A stretch of DNA of 11,476 nucleotides, from the NCBI GenBank assembly GCA_001871235.1, contig MNUV01000043.1, positions 1-11,476 on the forward strand, written 5' to 3'. Origin of the DNA: Candidatus Falkowbacteria bacterium CG1_02_41_21 (GTDB lineage: Bacteria; Patescibacteriota; Patescibacteriia; Patescibacteriales; UBA12465). The position numbers and the translations under genes were made by a program. The notes under the pieces are model-generated. The model was not told the origin of the DNA. It saw only the letters and a program-made list of their open reading frames with translations, and did no database searches. Shown one piece after another: positions 1-5,517 of the stretch; position 1 is the first letter of the stretch, and each line of letters opens with the position of its first letter.

Positions 1-96
1 TAGAAGGATTTTGTTAATTTTTGGCTTATATTCACCAATATATTAACAGAATTCTTCTTTTTTATACACACTTTTCGACGTAGAGCCCCGATAGTA
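1..96. other. left-edge non-coding stretch
   Basis: AT-rich sequence with no gene I can support. The three plus-strand frames close within the first 50 bases, so only the last few codons of an upstream plus-strand gene could be present. The minus strand is open from an ATG at 113 to the left edge (about 37 codons), but that ATG lies inside the promoter of the next gene and the encoded peptide looks unremarkable, so I do not call it. Confidence 0.4.
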
Positions 97-125
97 TTGA
101 CAAAAAATATCATTTATGCTAAAAT
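97..125 (+). promoter_or_regulatory. sigma-70-type promoter for the barrel-like gene
   Basis: TTGACA at 97-102, a spacer of exactly 17 nt, then TAAAAT at 120-125. The -35 box is a perfect consensus and the -10 box matches 5 of 6. Transcription would start near 132, giving a leader of roughly 138 nt before the ATG at 270. That leader contains the hairpin at 179-237. Only sequence match and geometry support it. Confidence 0.75.
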
Positions 126-178
126 GAAGCCAGTACTTTGATATTGTTTTATTGCTTAGATTTTTTGTTTAGCTATTG

Positions 179-237
179 AATTACCTTTTAAGTCTCTCGT
201 TTTAAGTCTCTCGTTTCGGGAGCTTTAAAAGGTAATT
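179..237 (+). promoter_or_regulatory. long leader hairpin upstream of the barrel-like gene
   Basis: Two perfect 13-bp complementary arms (179-191 AATTACCTTTTAA and 225-237 TTAAAAGGTAATT) enclose an inner stem CTCTCG (208-213) / CGGGAG (217-222), with one G-U pair and a TTT loop. It lies inside the predicted 5' leader, ending 32 nt before the start codon. No U-run follows, so it is not a typical terminator. It could stabilise the mRNA, protect its 5' end or act as a regulatory RNA. The left arm overlaps a 14-bp tandem duplication that adds 14 unpaired bases on one side. Confidence 0.6.
186..213 (+). repeat. 14-bp perfect tandem duplication in the leader
   Basis: TTTTAAGTCTCTCG occurs twice back to back (186-199 and 200-213), followed by TTT. 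Removing one copy leaves a nearly symmetrical hairpin with 2-nt internal loops, so the second copy looks like a later slippage duplication. Either copy can in principle pair with the right arm. Confidence 0.85.
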
Positions 238-269
238 TAACTAGTATAAACTTCAAAACTCTATAGACA

Positions 270-1181
270 ATGAAAAAAATAAGTTTGGTAATATTCGTGG
301 GTCTGTTAGCTAGCTTTAGCTACGCTCAGACCGAGTTCAATAACTTCGAACTCACCTACAAGGGGGGCTACAGTGCCACTCCGGTAGAAATTGTAAATGA
401 TGGACTTGACACTATTCGCTTAGGCGAAGCTAACGGTTTGGAACTTGGTGCCGGTGCGTATTTCAATTGTGGTTTAGGAGCTGAATTCAATTATGGTTCT
501 AGCAACCGCTACTTCGATACGCTCGCCGGAAATATGAAAAATTATTCTTTCGGACTGGCTTTCAGAAAAGCCATGATGGGTCCCGGATCTTTGTTTGACA
601 ACGGATTCAATGTTGCTTTCAAACTGGGCGCCGGGTATGCTCATAGCTCCAAGGTTGATGAAATTGAATACATTAAGACCATCAACGATGTTGATACTTC
701 CAGCGTTTGGAAGAGGGAAAAAACTTTTTCCGGTTTCTATGTTAACGGTCGCTTGGACATTTTTAAAGATAGTCCGACCGCCATCGATTTCTATGGAGCT
801 TCATTATCCGGAAGCGTTACTTGCCCGATGTCCAGCAGTCTGTCAACTAAAATTGATGACGACACAGTAAAAGGAAAGTGGGATCAGGGGGATATGGTTA
901 ACATCGTTAACATCGGTTTAGAACTTAAACCGGTAATATTGCCACTGAACGAAGACCTGGGATTATCCTTAATCTTAGGTAGTAACTACAGTAATTTTAC
1001 TAATTATGGTTACGATCCGGGATTTTCCTTTAAGGCAGGGTTAGCGCTTGATGGCTTTGGTAAATTCGGGGAATGTGCCCGAATTACTTATACCCGTGTT
1101 TCTCGTGAGAATTTTGTTTCTAACGAGATCCAATTCGGAGTAGAATTAATTCAGACCATCAGAACCTTGTTCGTCAAGTAA
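270..1181 (+). CDS. secreted beta-barrel-like protein, unknown function
   Basis: The 303-aa protein starts with a clear Sec signal peptide: MKK, a hydrophobic core at residues 4-16, and a likely type I cleavage at SYA|Q (19|20). The mature part has repeated stretches of alternating hydrophobic and polar residues rich in Gly, Tyr and Phe (for example 57-75, 91-99, 112-124, 153-164, 230-243, 251-261, 284-296), separated by polar turns. This resembles an outer-membrane-type beta barrel. The last residue is Lys, not the Phe/Trp usual for BAM-inserted porins, and three Cys (67, 185, 269) are present. No catalytic motif is visible and I recognise no family. It has its own promoter and terminator, so it is monocistronic. 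No Shine-Dalgarno precedes the ATG; the start is chosen because it gives a complete signal peptide. The gene is secure, the barrel fold is inference. Confidence 0.8.
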   Translation: MKKISLVIFVGLLASFSYAQTEFNNFELTYKGGYSATPVEIVNDGLDTIRLGEANGLELGAGAYFNCGLGAEFNYGSSNRYFDTLAGNMKNYSFGLAFRKAMMGPGSLFDNGFNVAFKLGAGYAHSSKVDEIEYIKTINDVDTSSVWKREKTFSGFYVNGRLDIFKDSPTAIDFYGASLSGSVTCPMSSSLSTKIDDDTVKGKWDQGDMVNIVNIGLELKPVILPLNEDLGLSLILGSNYSNFTNYGYDPGFSFKAGLALDGFGKFGECARITYTRVSRENFVSNEIQFGVELIQTIRTLFVK

Positions 1182-1213
1182 TGGTAAGTCCACGCACATT
1201 TCGAAGTTTTTAT

Positions 1214-1241
1214 AAAAGGCTTTCTTCATGAGAGCCTTTTT
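1214..1241 (+). terminator. rho-independent terminator of the barrel-like gene
   Basis: The 11-bp stem AAAAGGCTTTC (1214-1224) / GAGAGCCTTTT (1230-1240) has one G-U pair and a 5-nt loop, and is followed by a T-rich tail. It lies 32 nt after the TAA at 1179-1181. Confidence 0.8.
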
Positions 1242-1258
1242 GATTTTATTGAGCATCA

Positions 1259-1288
1259 AAAAACAGCTGAAATTTTCCAGCTGTTTTT
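1259..1288 (-). terminator. rho-independent terminator of rpmA (probably bidirectional)
   Basis: A perfect 11-bp stem, AAAAACAGCTG (1259-1269) / CAGCTGTTTTT (1278-1288), encloses an 8-nt loop. Read on the minus strand, the U-tract follows the stem, 15 nt after the rpmA stop. The A and T flanks are symmetric, so it can also back up the plus-strand terminator at 1214-1241. Confidence 0.8.
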
Positions 1289-1302
1289 ATATTCGTTTTG
1301 TT

Positions 1303-1596
1303 TTATTTAGTGACAGCGGCAAAAGGAGTGACGTTGACAATCTTGGTAGTCTTCAGAGTGCTATCAAATTTGCGTAATTTCTTAGTGGTAAATTTGACTG
1401 TACCTGATTTCAGAGCGAAGAGGGTGTCGTCATTACCGCGTTTGACGTTTAAACCGGCGCGGTATTTGGTGCCGCGTTGGCGGATGATAATGGCGCCTGG
1501 TTTGGCTTTCTCACCATCGTATAATTTAACGCCTAAACGTTTACTAATAGAATCTCGTCCGAGGGTCGTACTGCCGCCAGCTTTTTTATGTGACAT
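1303..1596 (-). CDS. rpmA: 50S ribosomal protein bL27
   Basis: Ribosomal protein bL27 sits in the large subunit near the peptidyl-transferase centre, where its flexible N-terminus reaches toward tRNA substrates. The 97-aa product begins [16 protein letters not shown], continues with [12 protein letters not shown] and has the family signature [15 protein letters not shown] (residues about 34-48), followed by [12 protein letters not shown]. There is no N-terminal extension of the kind Firmicutes cleave off, so the glycine-rich tip is available directly. The C-terminus is about 10 residues longer than in many bacteria. The gene stands alone, without rplU (bL21), which often precedes it, and has its own consensus promoter and terminator. 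No Shine-Dalgarno is visible before the ATG. Identification is essentially certain. Confidence 0.97.
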   Translation of the reverse strand: MSHKKAGGSTTLGRDSISKRLGVKLYDGEKAKPGAIIIRQRGTKYRAGLNVKRGNDDTLFALKSGTVKFTTKKLRKFDSTLKTTKIVNVTPFAAVTK

Positions 1597-1687
1597 ATTT
1601 ATGGTAAAAACACAGAAATTAGGCTTATTGGATAAGTCCGGAAGACGTGTTTTCGCTTAATGTTTTTAATAATTAATCAATGTGTCC

Positions 1688-1716
1688 AATATATCAAATC
1701 GGGGAAAACCTGTCAA
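1688..1716 (-). promoter_or_regulatory. sigma-70-type promoter of rpmA
   Basis: On the minus strand, TTGACA (1716-1711) and TATATT (1693-1688) are separated by exactly 17 nt. The -35 is a perfect consensus and the -10 matches 5 of 6. Transcription would start near 1681, leaving a leader of about 85 nt. The -35 sits in the longer string GATATTGACA, which recurs at the promoter of the 107-aa minus-strand gene. Confidence 0.8.
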
Positions 1717-1746
1717 TATCAAGGTATTTTATTATTTTTTAGATAA

Positions 1747-1755
1747 TGGTATAAT
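1747..1755 (+). promoter_or_regulatory. extended -10 promoter of the ferredoxin operon
   Basis: TGG followed by a perfect TATAAT at 1750-1755 forms an extended -10 element. At the expected -35 position (1727-1732) there is only TTTTAT, consistent with extended -10 promoters that tolerate a weak -35. Transcription would start near 1762, about 74 nt before the ferredoxin ATG. It is arranged back to back with the rpmA promoter. Confidence 0.65.
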
Positions 1756-1835
1756 AAAAGCATAAAATAAACTTAATAAAATTATTAATTATCCTGCCTT
1801 TCCGGCATTTAATTTTTAGATTTTCTAGTAAAATT

Positions 1836-2012
1836 ATGGCTATTAAAGTTAACACCGATAAATGTATCGGTTGTGGGATGTGCGCCAGTCTCTGTCCTCA
1901 GGTGTTTAAAATCAACAGCGCCGGCAAATCAGAAGTCATTAGTTCTGATGATAAGGAATGTGCTAGGTCCGCGGCTCAAGCTTGCCCGGTAATGGCTATC
2001 TCCGTTGATTAA
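1836..2012 (+). CDS. small [4Fe-4S] ferredoxin
   Basis: This 58-aa protein begins MAIKVNTDKCIGCGMCASLC and ends CPVMAISVD. Cluster ligands are most likely C10, C13 and C16 of the CxxCxxC motif plus C50 in the CPV motif. C20 and C42 match the positions that form a disulfide in single-cluster ferredoxins such as that of Pyrococcus furiosus, so I infer one [4Fe-4S] cluster and a cytoplasmic one-electron carrier. It is the first gene of a plus-strand operon, and its stop is only 4 nt before the next start, suggesting translational coupling. No electron donor or acceptor enzyme is encoded nearby, so its partner is unknown. No Shine-Dalgarno precedes the ATG. The family call is secure, the redox partner is not. 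Confidence 0.93.
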   Translation: MAIKVNTDKCIGCGMCASLCPQVFKINSAGKSEVISSDDKECARSAAQACPVMAISVD

Positions 2013-2016
2013 TTGT

Positions 2017-2496
2017 ATGGCCGAAGATCAAATCGCGAAAAAAATAGAAACCGGCGGCACCTCGGAACAACCGACGATAACTCAACCCGAAACTGAAATC
2101 AGACCGGAGCAGTTCGTCGAACAAAAAATTGAGCGAGTGGCGTCTAAAGCGGAAACGATCAAACCGGCGGAAACTCCGACGGCGCCTGTTGTTCGTAAGG
2201 CGGTGGCCACAAAAACTGCGCAACAGTTACGAGACGAACAGATTGACGCCATTTTATCCGACGGTTTGACCGATATTTATTTAAGTTTGTCTCCGAAGAA
2301 ACAAGCTGAATTCAGAGTGGGCGGGGAAGAGACCGTCAAAAAAATCAGCGGTCTTTTAAACCAAACTAAAATTAAAATTAAGCAGATTGTCGATATTATC
2401 AAACGATGGCTCTCAATTATCCCGGGAATCAATAAATTCTTTTTGGAACAAGACGCCAAGATCAAGGCGGAGAAAATAATTAAGTTAAAAAATTAA
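2017..2496 (+). CDS. helical protein of unknown function preceding a TraG/VirB4-like ATPase
   Basis: The product is 159 aa from the ATG at 2017. An in-frame TTG at 2005 overlaps the ferredoxin stop and would add only four residues, so I prefer the ATG. Residues 1-60 are a low-complexity, probably disordered Pro/Thr/Glu/Lys-rich segment. Residues 65-159 are predicted helical and look like the conserved part, ending in an amphipathic region with WLSIIPGINKFFLEQ (131-145) and a Lys-rich tail. There is no signal peptide and no confident membrane span, though 124-142 could associate with a membrane. The gene lies between the ferredoxin (4-nt gap) and the ATPase (13-nt gap). From memory, similar C-terminal sequences precede such ATPases in CPR genomes. 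A role as accessory or adaptor of the ATPase is inference from adjacency only. Confidence 0.8.
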   Translation: MAEDQIAKKIETGGTSEQPTITQPETEIRPEQFVEQKIERVASKAETIKPAETPTAPVVRKAVATKTAQQLRDEQIDAILSDGLTDIYLSLSPKKQAEFRVGGEETVKKISGLLNQTKIKIKQIVDIIKRWLSIIPGINKFFLEQDAKIKAEKIIKLKN

Positions 2497-2509
2497 TCAA
2501 TTCAAAACT

Positions 2510-5032
2510 ATGGAACCAAATTTAGCCCTGGTCGATTCCGGTTTGGCCGTGGCGGAAAGCAGTAATTTTTGGCCGGTTCTATTTTTAATTTTAGGCCTGG
2601 TTATTCTGCTAGTGATCGTCAAAAAATTGATTAAGAAGTTCGCCGTGGAGAACAGTCATCTGGATCAGATGATTTTTTTGGTGCGGATGCCGAAAGAAAA
2701 ACCAAAAGACGAAGGCGGCGCTACCGGTTTAACGACGCAACAATTGCGAGAGGCTATTGCTCAGGGCGAGACTATTTTTTCCGGTATCGGCGGTTTAAAA
2801 GCCGATCGGGGGCTTCGGGCTTGGCTTTTCGGACGGGAAGATCATTTTTCTTTTGAAATTGTGGCTCACAACAGCAAGATTTCTTTTTATGTGGCCGCGC
2901 CTCGCGCCAAAGCTTTATATTTGGAGCAACAAATTCATGCCCACTATCCCGAGGCTTCCATTGAAGAGGTGGATGATTATAATGCCTTTACCAGTCGGGG
3001 GGCTATTCTGTCGGCTTTTTTAAGGCCGAAGCGGAATTTTATCTTTCCTTTCAAGACCTATAACGACATGGAAGCCGATCCGATGAACTCCATCGTTAAT
3101 GTCATGTCCAAGTTGGAGTTAAATGAGAGTGTCAGCGTCCAATATGTGGTTCGGAGCGCCAAAAGAGGCTGGCATAAGGTTATGAAAGACGTGGTGTCTA
3201 AGGCTTATAAAATTCAGAGCGTCAGCGAGGTTTTTAAGATAAGCACTGCGGCCTTGACCGGTTTTTCCAATTTTATCATTCATTATATAATTTTAGGTCC
3301 TTTTAACATGTTGGAAACTAAGGCTAAAGACAATGAGGTCCAGCGGAAGGAATTAACGGAAAAGGAAAAAGAAATGCTGAAGAAAATGGAAGAGAAAAAT
3401 TCTAAAGCCGGTTTGGATATCAATTTGCGCCTGGTGGTGGCCGCGCCGGATAAATTACGAGCTCAAATGTATCTGGATAATATGGCTAGCGCTTACAGCG
3501 AATATAATTATTATGAATATGGCAATACTTTCGGCCAGGCTATCAAAACCAATCAGCAAAAAATTATCAATAACTTTATCTACCGCCGTTTTATTAAACG
3601 CCAATCCTTTTTATTGAACACCGAAGAAATTTGTAGTTTATTTCATTTTCCCTTACCGCATACCGAGACTCCCAATATTGATTGGCTAGTGTCTAAAACT
3701 GCGCCGGCCCCGAATAATATTCCGAATGAAGGCATCATTTTGGGTTATAACATCTTCCGGGGAATCAAGACCAATATTCGCGTTAAGCGCCTTGACCGGC
3801 GCCGTCATTGTTATGCCATTGGTAAATCCGGTACCGGTAAATCCGTCTTGTTGGCTAACATGGCCATCCAAGATATTGAAAACGGCGATGGCGTTTGTAT
3901 TATGGAACCGAACGGCGATTTGATTGAAGATATTTTGAATCGCATTCCGCCGGAGCGCGCCGAAGATGTCATTGTTTTTTCTCCGGCCGATATGGAACGT
4001 CCGATGGGGCTCAACCTCTTGGAATTTGACGAACGCTATCCGGAGCAAAAGAGTTTTGTCATTAATGAGATGATTGGTATTTTTGATAAGTTGTATGATT
4101 TGAAAGCCACCGGCGGTCCGATGTTTGAACAGTACATGAGAAACGCGCTCTTGCTCATTATGGACGATCCGGAGACCGGTTCCACCCTAATGGAAATCTC
4201 TAAAGTTCTGGCCGATGAAAGTTTCCGCAAAATGAAACTCAATAAATGTAAGAATCCGACCGTGGTTGATTTCTGGCGCAAAGAAGCGGAGAAAGCCGGC
4301 GGTGATGCGGCTCTAGCCAATATTGTGCCGTATATCACTTCTAAATTGACTTCCTTTGTGTCTAACGACATGATGCGCCCGATTATCGGTCAGCAGAAGA
4401 GCGCTTTCAATATGAGAGACATTATGGACAACAAGAAGATTCTGATGGTGGATCTCCCGAAAGGCGCTATTGGCGAAACCAACGCCTATCTCTTAGGTAT
4501 GATTATGGTCGGCAAGATTTTGATGGCCGCTTTGAGTCGCACCGACATCCCGCAAGAGCAACGAAAAGACTTCTATCTCTACATTGATGAGTTTCAAAAC
4601 TTTACCACCAATTCCATTTGTCAGATTCTGTCCGAGGCCCGGAAATATGCTTTGTCATTAACCGTTGCCCATCAATATATCGGTCAGTTGAGTAAGAATA
4701 ATGATAATCAGATCAAGGATGCCATTTTCGGTAATGTGGGCACTATGATCAGTTTCAAAGTCGGTTCGGAAGACGCTCAATTTTTGACTAAAGATTTCGG
4801 TCCGGTCTTCAATGAATATGATATGGTCAATGTCGGCCGGGGCGGTTTTATGAAACTGCTCGTGGACGGCGCTACCACCAGACCATTTTCTTTCCAGACT
4901 GTTTGGCCCCTGATGGGCACAGCCCGGGAAGAGATGGCCAAGAAGATTCGCACCTTGAGCCGTTACAAATTCGGTCAGGACAGAAGTCTGGTGGATTCGG
5001 AAATCTTACGACGGAGCGGGATGATACAATAA
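2510..5032 (+). CDS. membrane-anchored TraG/TraD/VirB4-like type IV secretion ATPase
   Basis: The product is 840 aa. Residues 20-38 (FWPVLFLILGLVILLVIVK) form one N-terminal membrane span followed by a basic stop-transfer KKLIKKF, so the bulk is cytoplasmic. Residues about 50-400 are an N-terminal domain of the kind found on CPR HerA/TraG-like proteins, with a hydrophobic stretch near 247-268 and a charged coiled coil near 276-300. The P-loop ATPase follows: Walker A GKSGTGKS at 438-445, Walker B YLYIDEFQNF with D693 and E694, and TVAHQY at 718-723, typical of conjugative coupling-protein and VirB4-type motors. The family pumps DNA or protein through membranes as hexamers. No relaxase, VirB8/9/10 or pilin lies in the window, so its substrate is unknown. 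Alternatively it is a CPR-specific envelope translocase. ATPase assignment is strong, biological role uncertain. Confidence 0.9.
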   Translation: MEPNLALVDSGLAVAESSNFWPVLFLILGLVILLVIVKKLIKKFAVENSHLDQMIFLVRMPKEKPKDEGGATGLTTQQLREAIAQGETIFSGIGGLKADRGLRAWLFGREDHFSFEIVAHNSKISFYVAAPRAKALYLEQQIHAHYPEASIEEVDDYNAFTSRGAILSAFLRPKRNFIFPFKTYNDMEADPMNSIVNVMSKLELNESVSVQYVVRSAKRGWHKVMKDVVSKAYKIQSVSEVFKISTAALTGFSNFIIHYIILGPFNMLETKAKDNEVQRKELTEKEKEMLKKMEEKNSKAGLDINLRLVVAAPDKLRAQMYLDNMASAYSEYNYYEYGNTFGQAIKTNQQKIINNFIYRRFIKRQSFLLNTEEICSLFHFPLPHTETPNIDWLVSKTAPAPNNIPNEGIILGYNIFRGIKTNIRVKRLDRRRHCYAIGKSGTGKSVLLANMAIQDIENGDGVCIMEPNGDLIEDILNRIPPERAEDVIVFSPADMERPMGLNLLEFDERYPEQKSFVINEMIGIFDKLYDLKATGGPMFEQYMRNALLLIMDDPETGSTLMEISKVLADESFRKMKLNKCKNPTVVDFWRKEAEKAGGDAALANIVPYITSKLTSFVSNDMMRPIIGQQKSAFNMRDIMDNKKILMVDLPKGAIGETNAYLLGMIMVGKILMAALSRTDIPQEQRKDFYLYIDEFQNFTTNSICQILSEARKYALSLTVAHQYIGQLSKNNDNQIKDAIFGNVGTMISFKVGSEDAQFLTKDFGPVFNEYDMVNVGRGGFMKLLVDGATTRPFSFQTVWPLMGTAREEMAKKIRTLSRYKFGQDRSLVDSEILRRSGMIQ

Positions 5033-5049
5033 TAACTTTTGAGAAAATA

Positions 5050-5079
5050 AAAAAGGAGGCAATGTTTTGCTTCCTTTTT
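5050..5079 (+). terminator. shared bidirectional rho-independent terminator
   Basis: The 13-bp stem at 5050-5062 / 5067-5079 (AAAAAGGAGGCAA with TTGCTTCCTTTTT, one G-U pair) has a 4-nt loop. It begins 17 nt after the ATPase stop. The A and T flanks allow termination of the plus-strand operon and also of the converging minus-strand gene, which ends at 5096. Confidence 0.85.
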
Positions 5080-5095
5080 GTTGCGGCCGTAGTTT

Positions 5096-5419
5096 TTAAT
5101 ATAAAATTTTCGGGCACGCGAACCATAGCGTGGGTTGGTTTTTTCGGGACAGATTGACGTTATAACCCCAATCATTTAAAACTTTGACCATGACGGCCAT
5201 AATCTCCGAATGAGTTGTTTCGGCTACCAAGCTGATAGTCTGAGGTTCGCGCCAGGTATAAAGCGCCGGATGATTGCGGTTGGGCTGGTACCGAATGGTC
5301 GGTTTTTTCGGTTTGATTTTTTGCTGTTTCAAAAGTCTTTCCACGTCTTTGAAGGTGATTTCTACGTTGTTTTCGGCTGTGACGGCAAAATAACCGCCGA
5401 TGCATTTTTCTATATTCAT
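5096..5419 (-). CDS. hypothetical protein, 107 aa
   Basis: I do not recognise this protein. It is cytoplasmic-looking, with no signal peptide or membrane span. Residues 1-35 suggest a small alpha/beta unit (GGYFAVTAENNVEITFKDVERLLKQ by pattern), a basic linker KPKKP follows near 36-40, and the C-terminal half has an aromatic, His-rich patch (RYQPNRNHPALYTWREP, about 43-59), a helix near 69-85 and a final strand around WFACPK. It could be a nucleic-acid binding protein given its charge, but nothing proves that. Support for it being real: the frame is closed by a terminator directly downstream, a consensus promoter lies directly upstream, and codon choice resembles the neighbours. It is transcribed divergently from dnaX. 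The overlapping plus-strand frame at 5210-5434 is rejected. Confidence 0.75.
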   Translation of the reverse strand: MNIEKCIGGYFAVTAENNVEITFKDVERLLKQQKIKPKKPTIRYQPNRNHPALYTWREPQTISLVAETTHSEIMAVMVKVLNDWGYNVNLSRKNQPTLWFACPKILY

Positions 5420-5447
5420 AATCTCAATTTTTAAGGGACTCCCGGTT

Positions 5448-5476
5448 ACTTTACGATATTATTATTGTCTTGTCAA
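5448..5476 (-). promoter_or_regulatory. sigma-70-type promoter of the 107-aa gene
   Basis: On the minus strand, TTGACA (5476-5471) is followed by 17 nt and TAAAGT (5453-5448), a perfect -35 and a 4-of-6 -10. Transcription would start near 5441, within a 9-bp near-palindrome GGGACTCCC (5435-5443) that might be an operator or may be chance. The leader would be about 22 nt. Confidence 0.7.
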
Positions 5477-5503
5477 TATCTTTTATTATTAATAAAACTA
5501 GGT

Positions 5504-5509
5504 TATAAT
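5504..5509 (+). promoter_or_regulatory. -10 box of dnaX, implying a leaderless transcript
   Basis: A perfect TATAAT ends only 8 nt before the dnaX ATG at 5518. The usual start distance puts +1 at about 5516-5518, on or next to the start codon, so the mRNA would be leaderless. The -35 position holds only a weak T-rich match. The call depends on this being the active promoter. Confidence 0.6.
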
Positions 5510-5517
5510 ATCCTAAT

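Noticed and set aside
1-113. Open minus-strand frame from ATG at 113 to the left edge
   Set aside because: It overlaps a consensus plus-strand promoter, its leader shows no start signal, and the AT-rich peptide has no recognisable feature. A short open frame is expected by chance.
1298-1660. Plus-strand 120-codon frame opposite rpmA
   Set aside because: It is the antisense shadow of bL27, whose protein sequence is unmistakable.
1795-1807. Small hairpin TGCC-TTTCC-GGCA in the ferredoxin leader
   Set aside because: Only 4 bp, with weak flanking pairing. Too little to call a riboswitch or attenuator.
2005-2016. TTG start for the helical protein
   Set aside because: It overlaps the ferredoxin stop and adds only four residues. 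The ATG at 2017 is the better start.
1996-2223. Minus-strand Arg-rich frame
   Set aside because: An Arg/Phe-rich antisense shadow of the 159-aa gene, overlapping the ferredoxin end, with no promoter.
5210-5434. Plus-strand 74-codon frame over the 107-aa gene
   Set aside because: No promoter fits it, it reads against the minus-strand gene that has both promoter and terminator, and the peptide is Phe-rich shadow-like.
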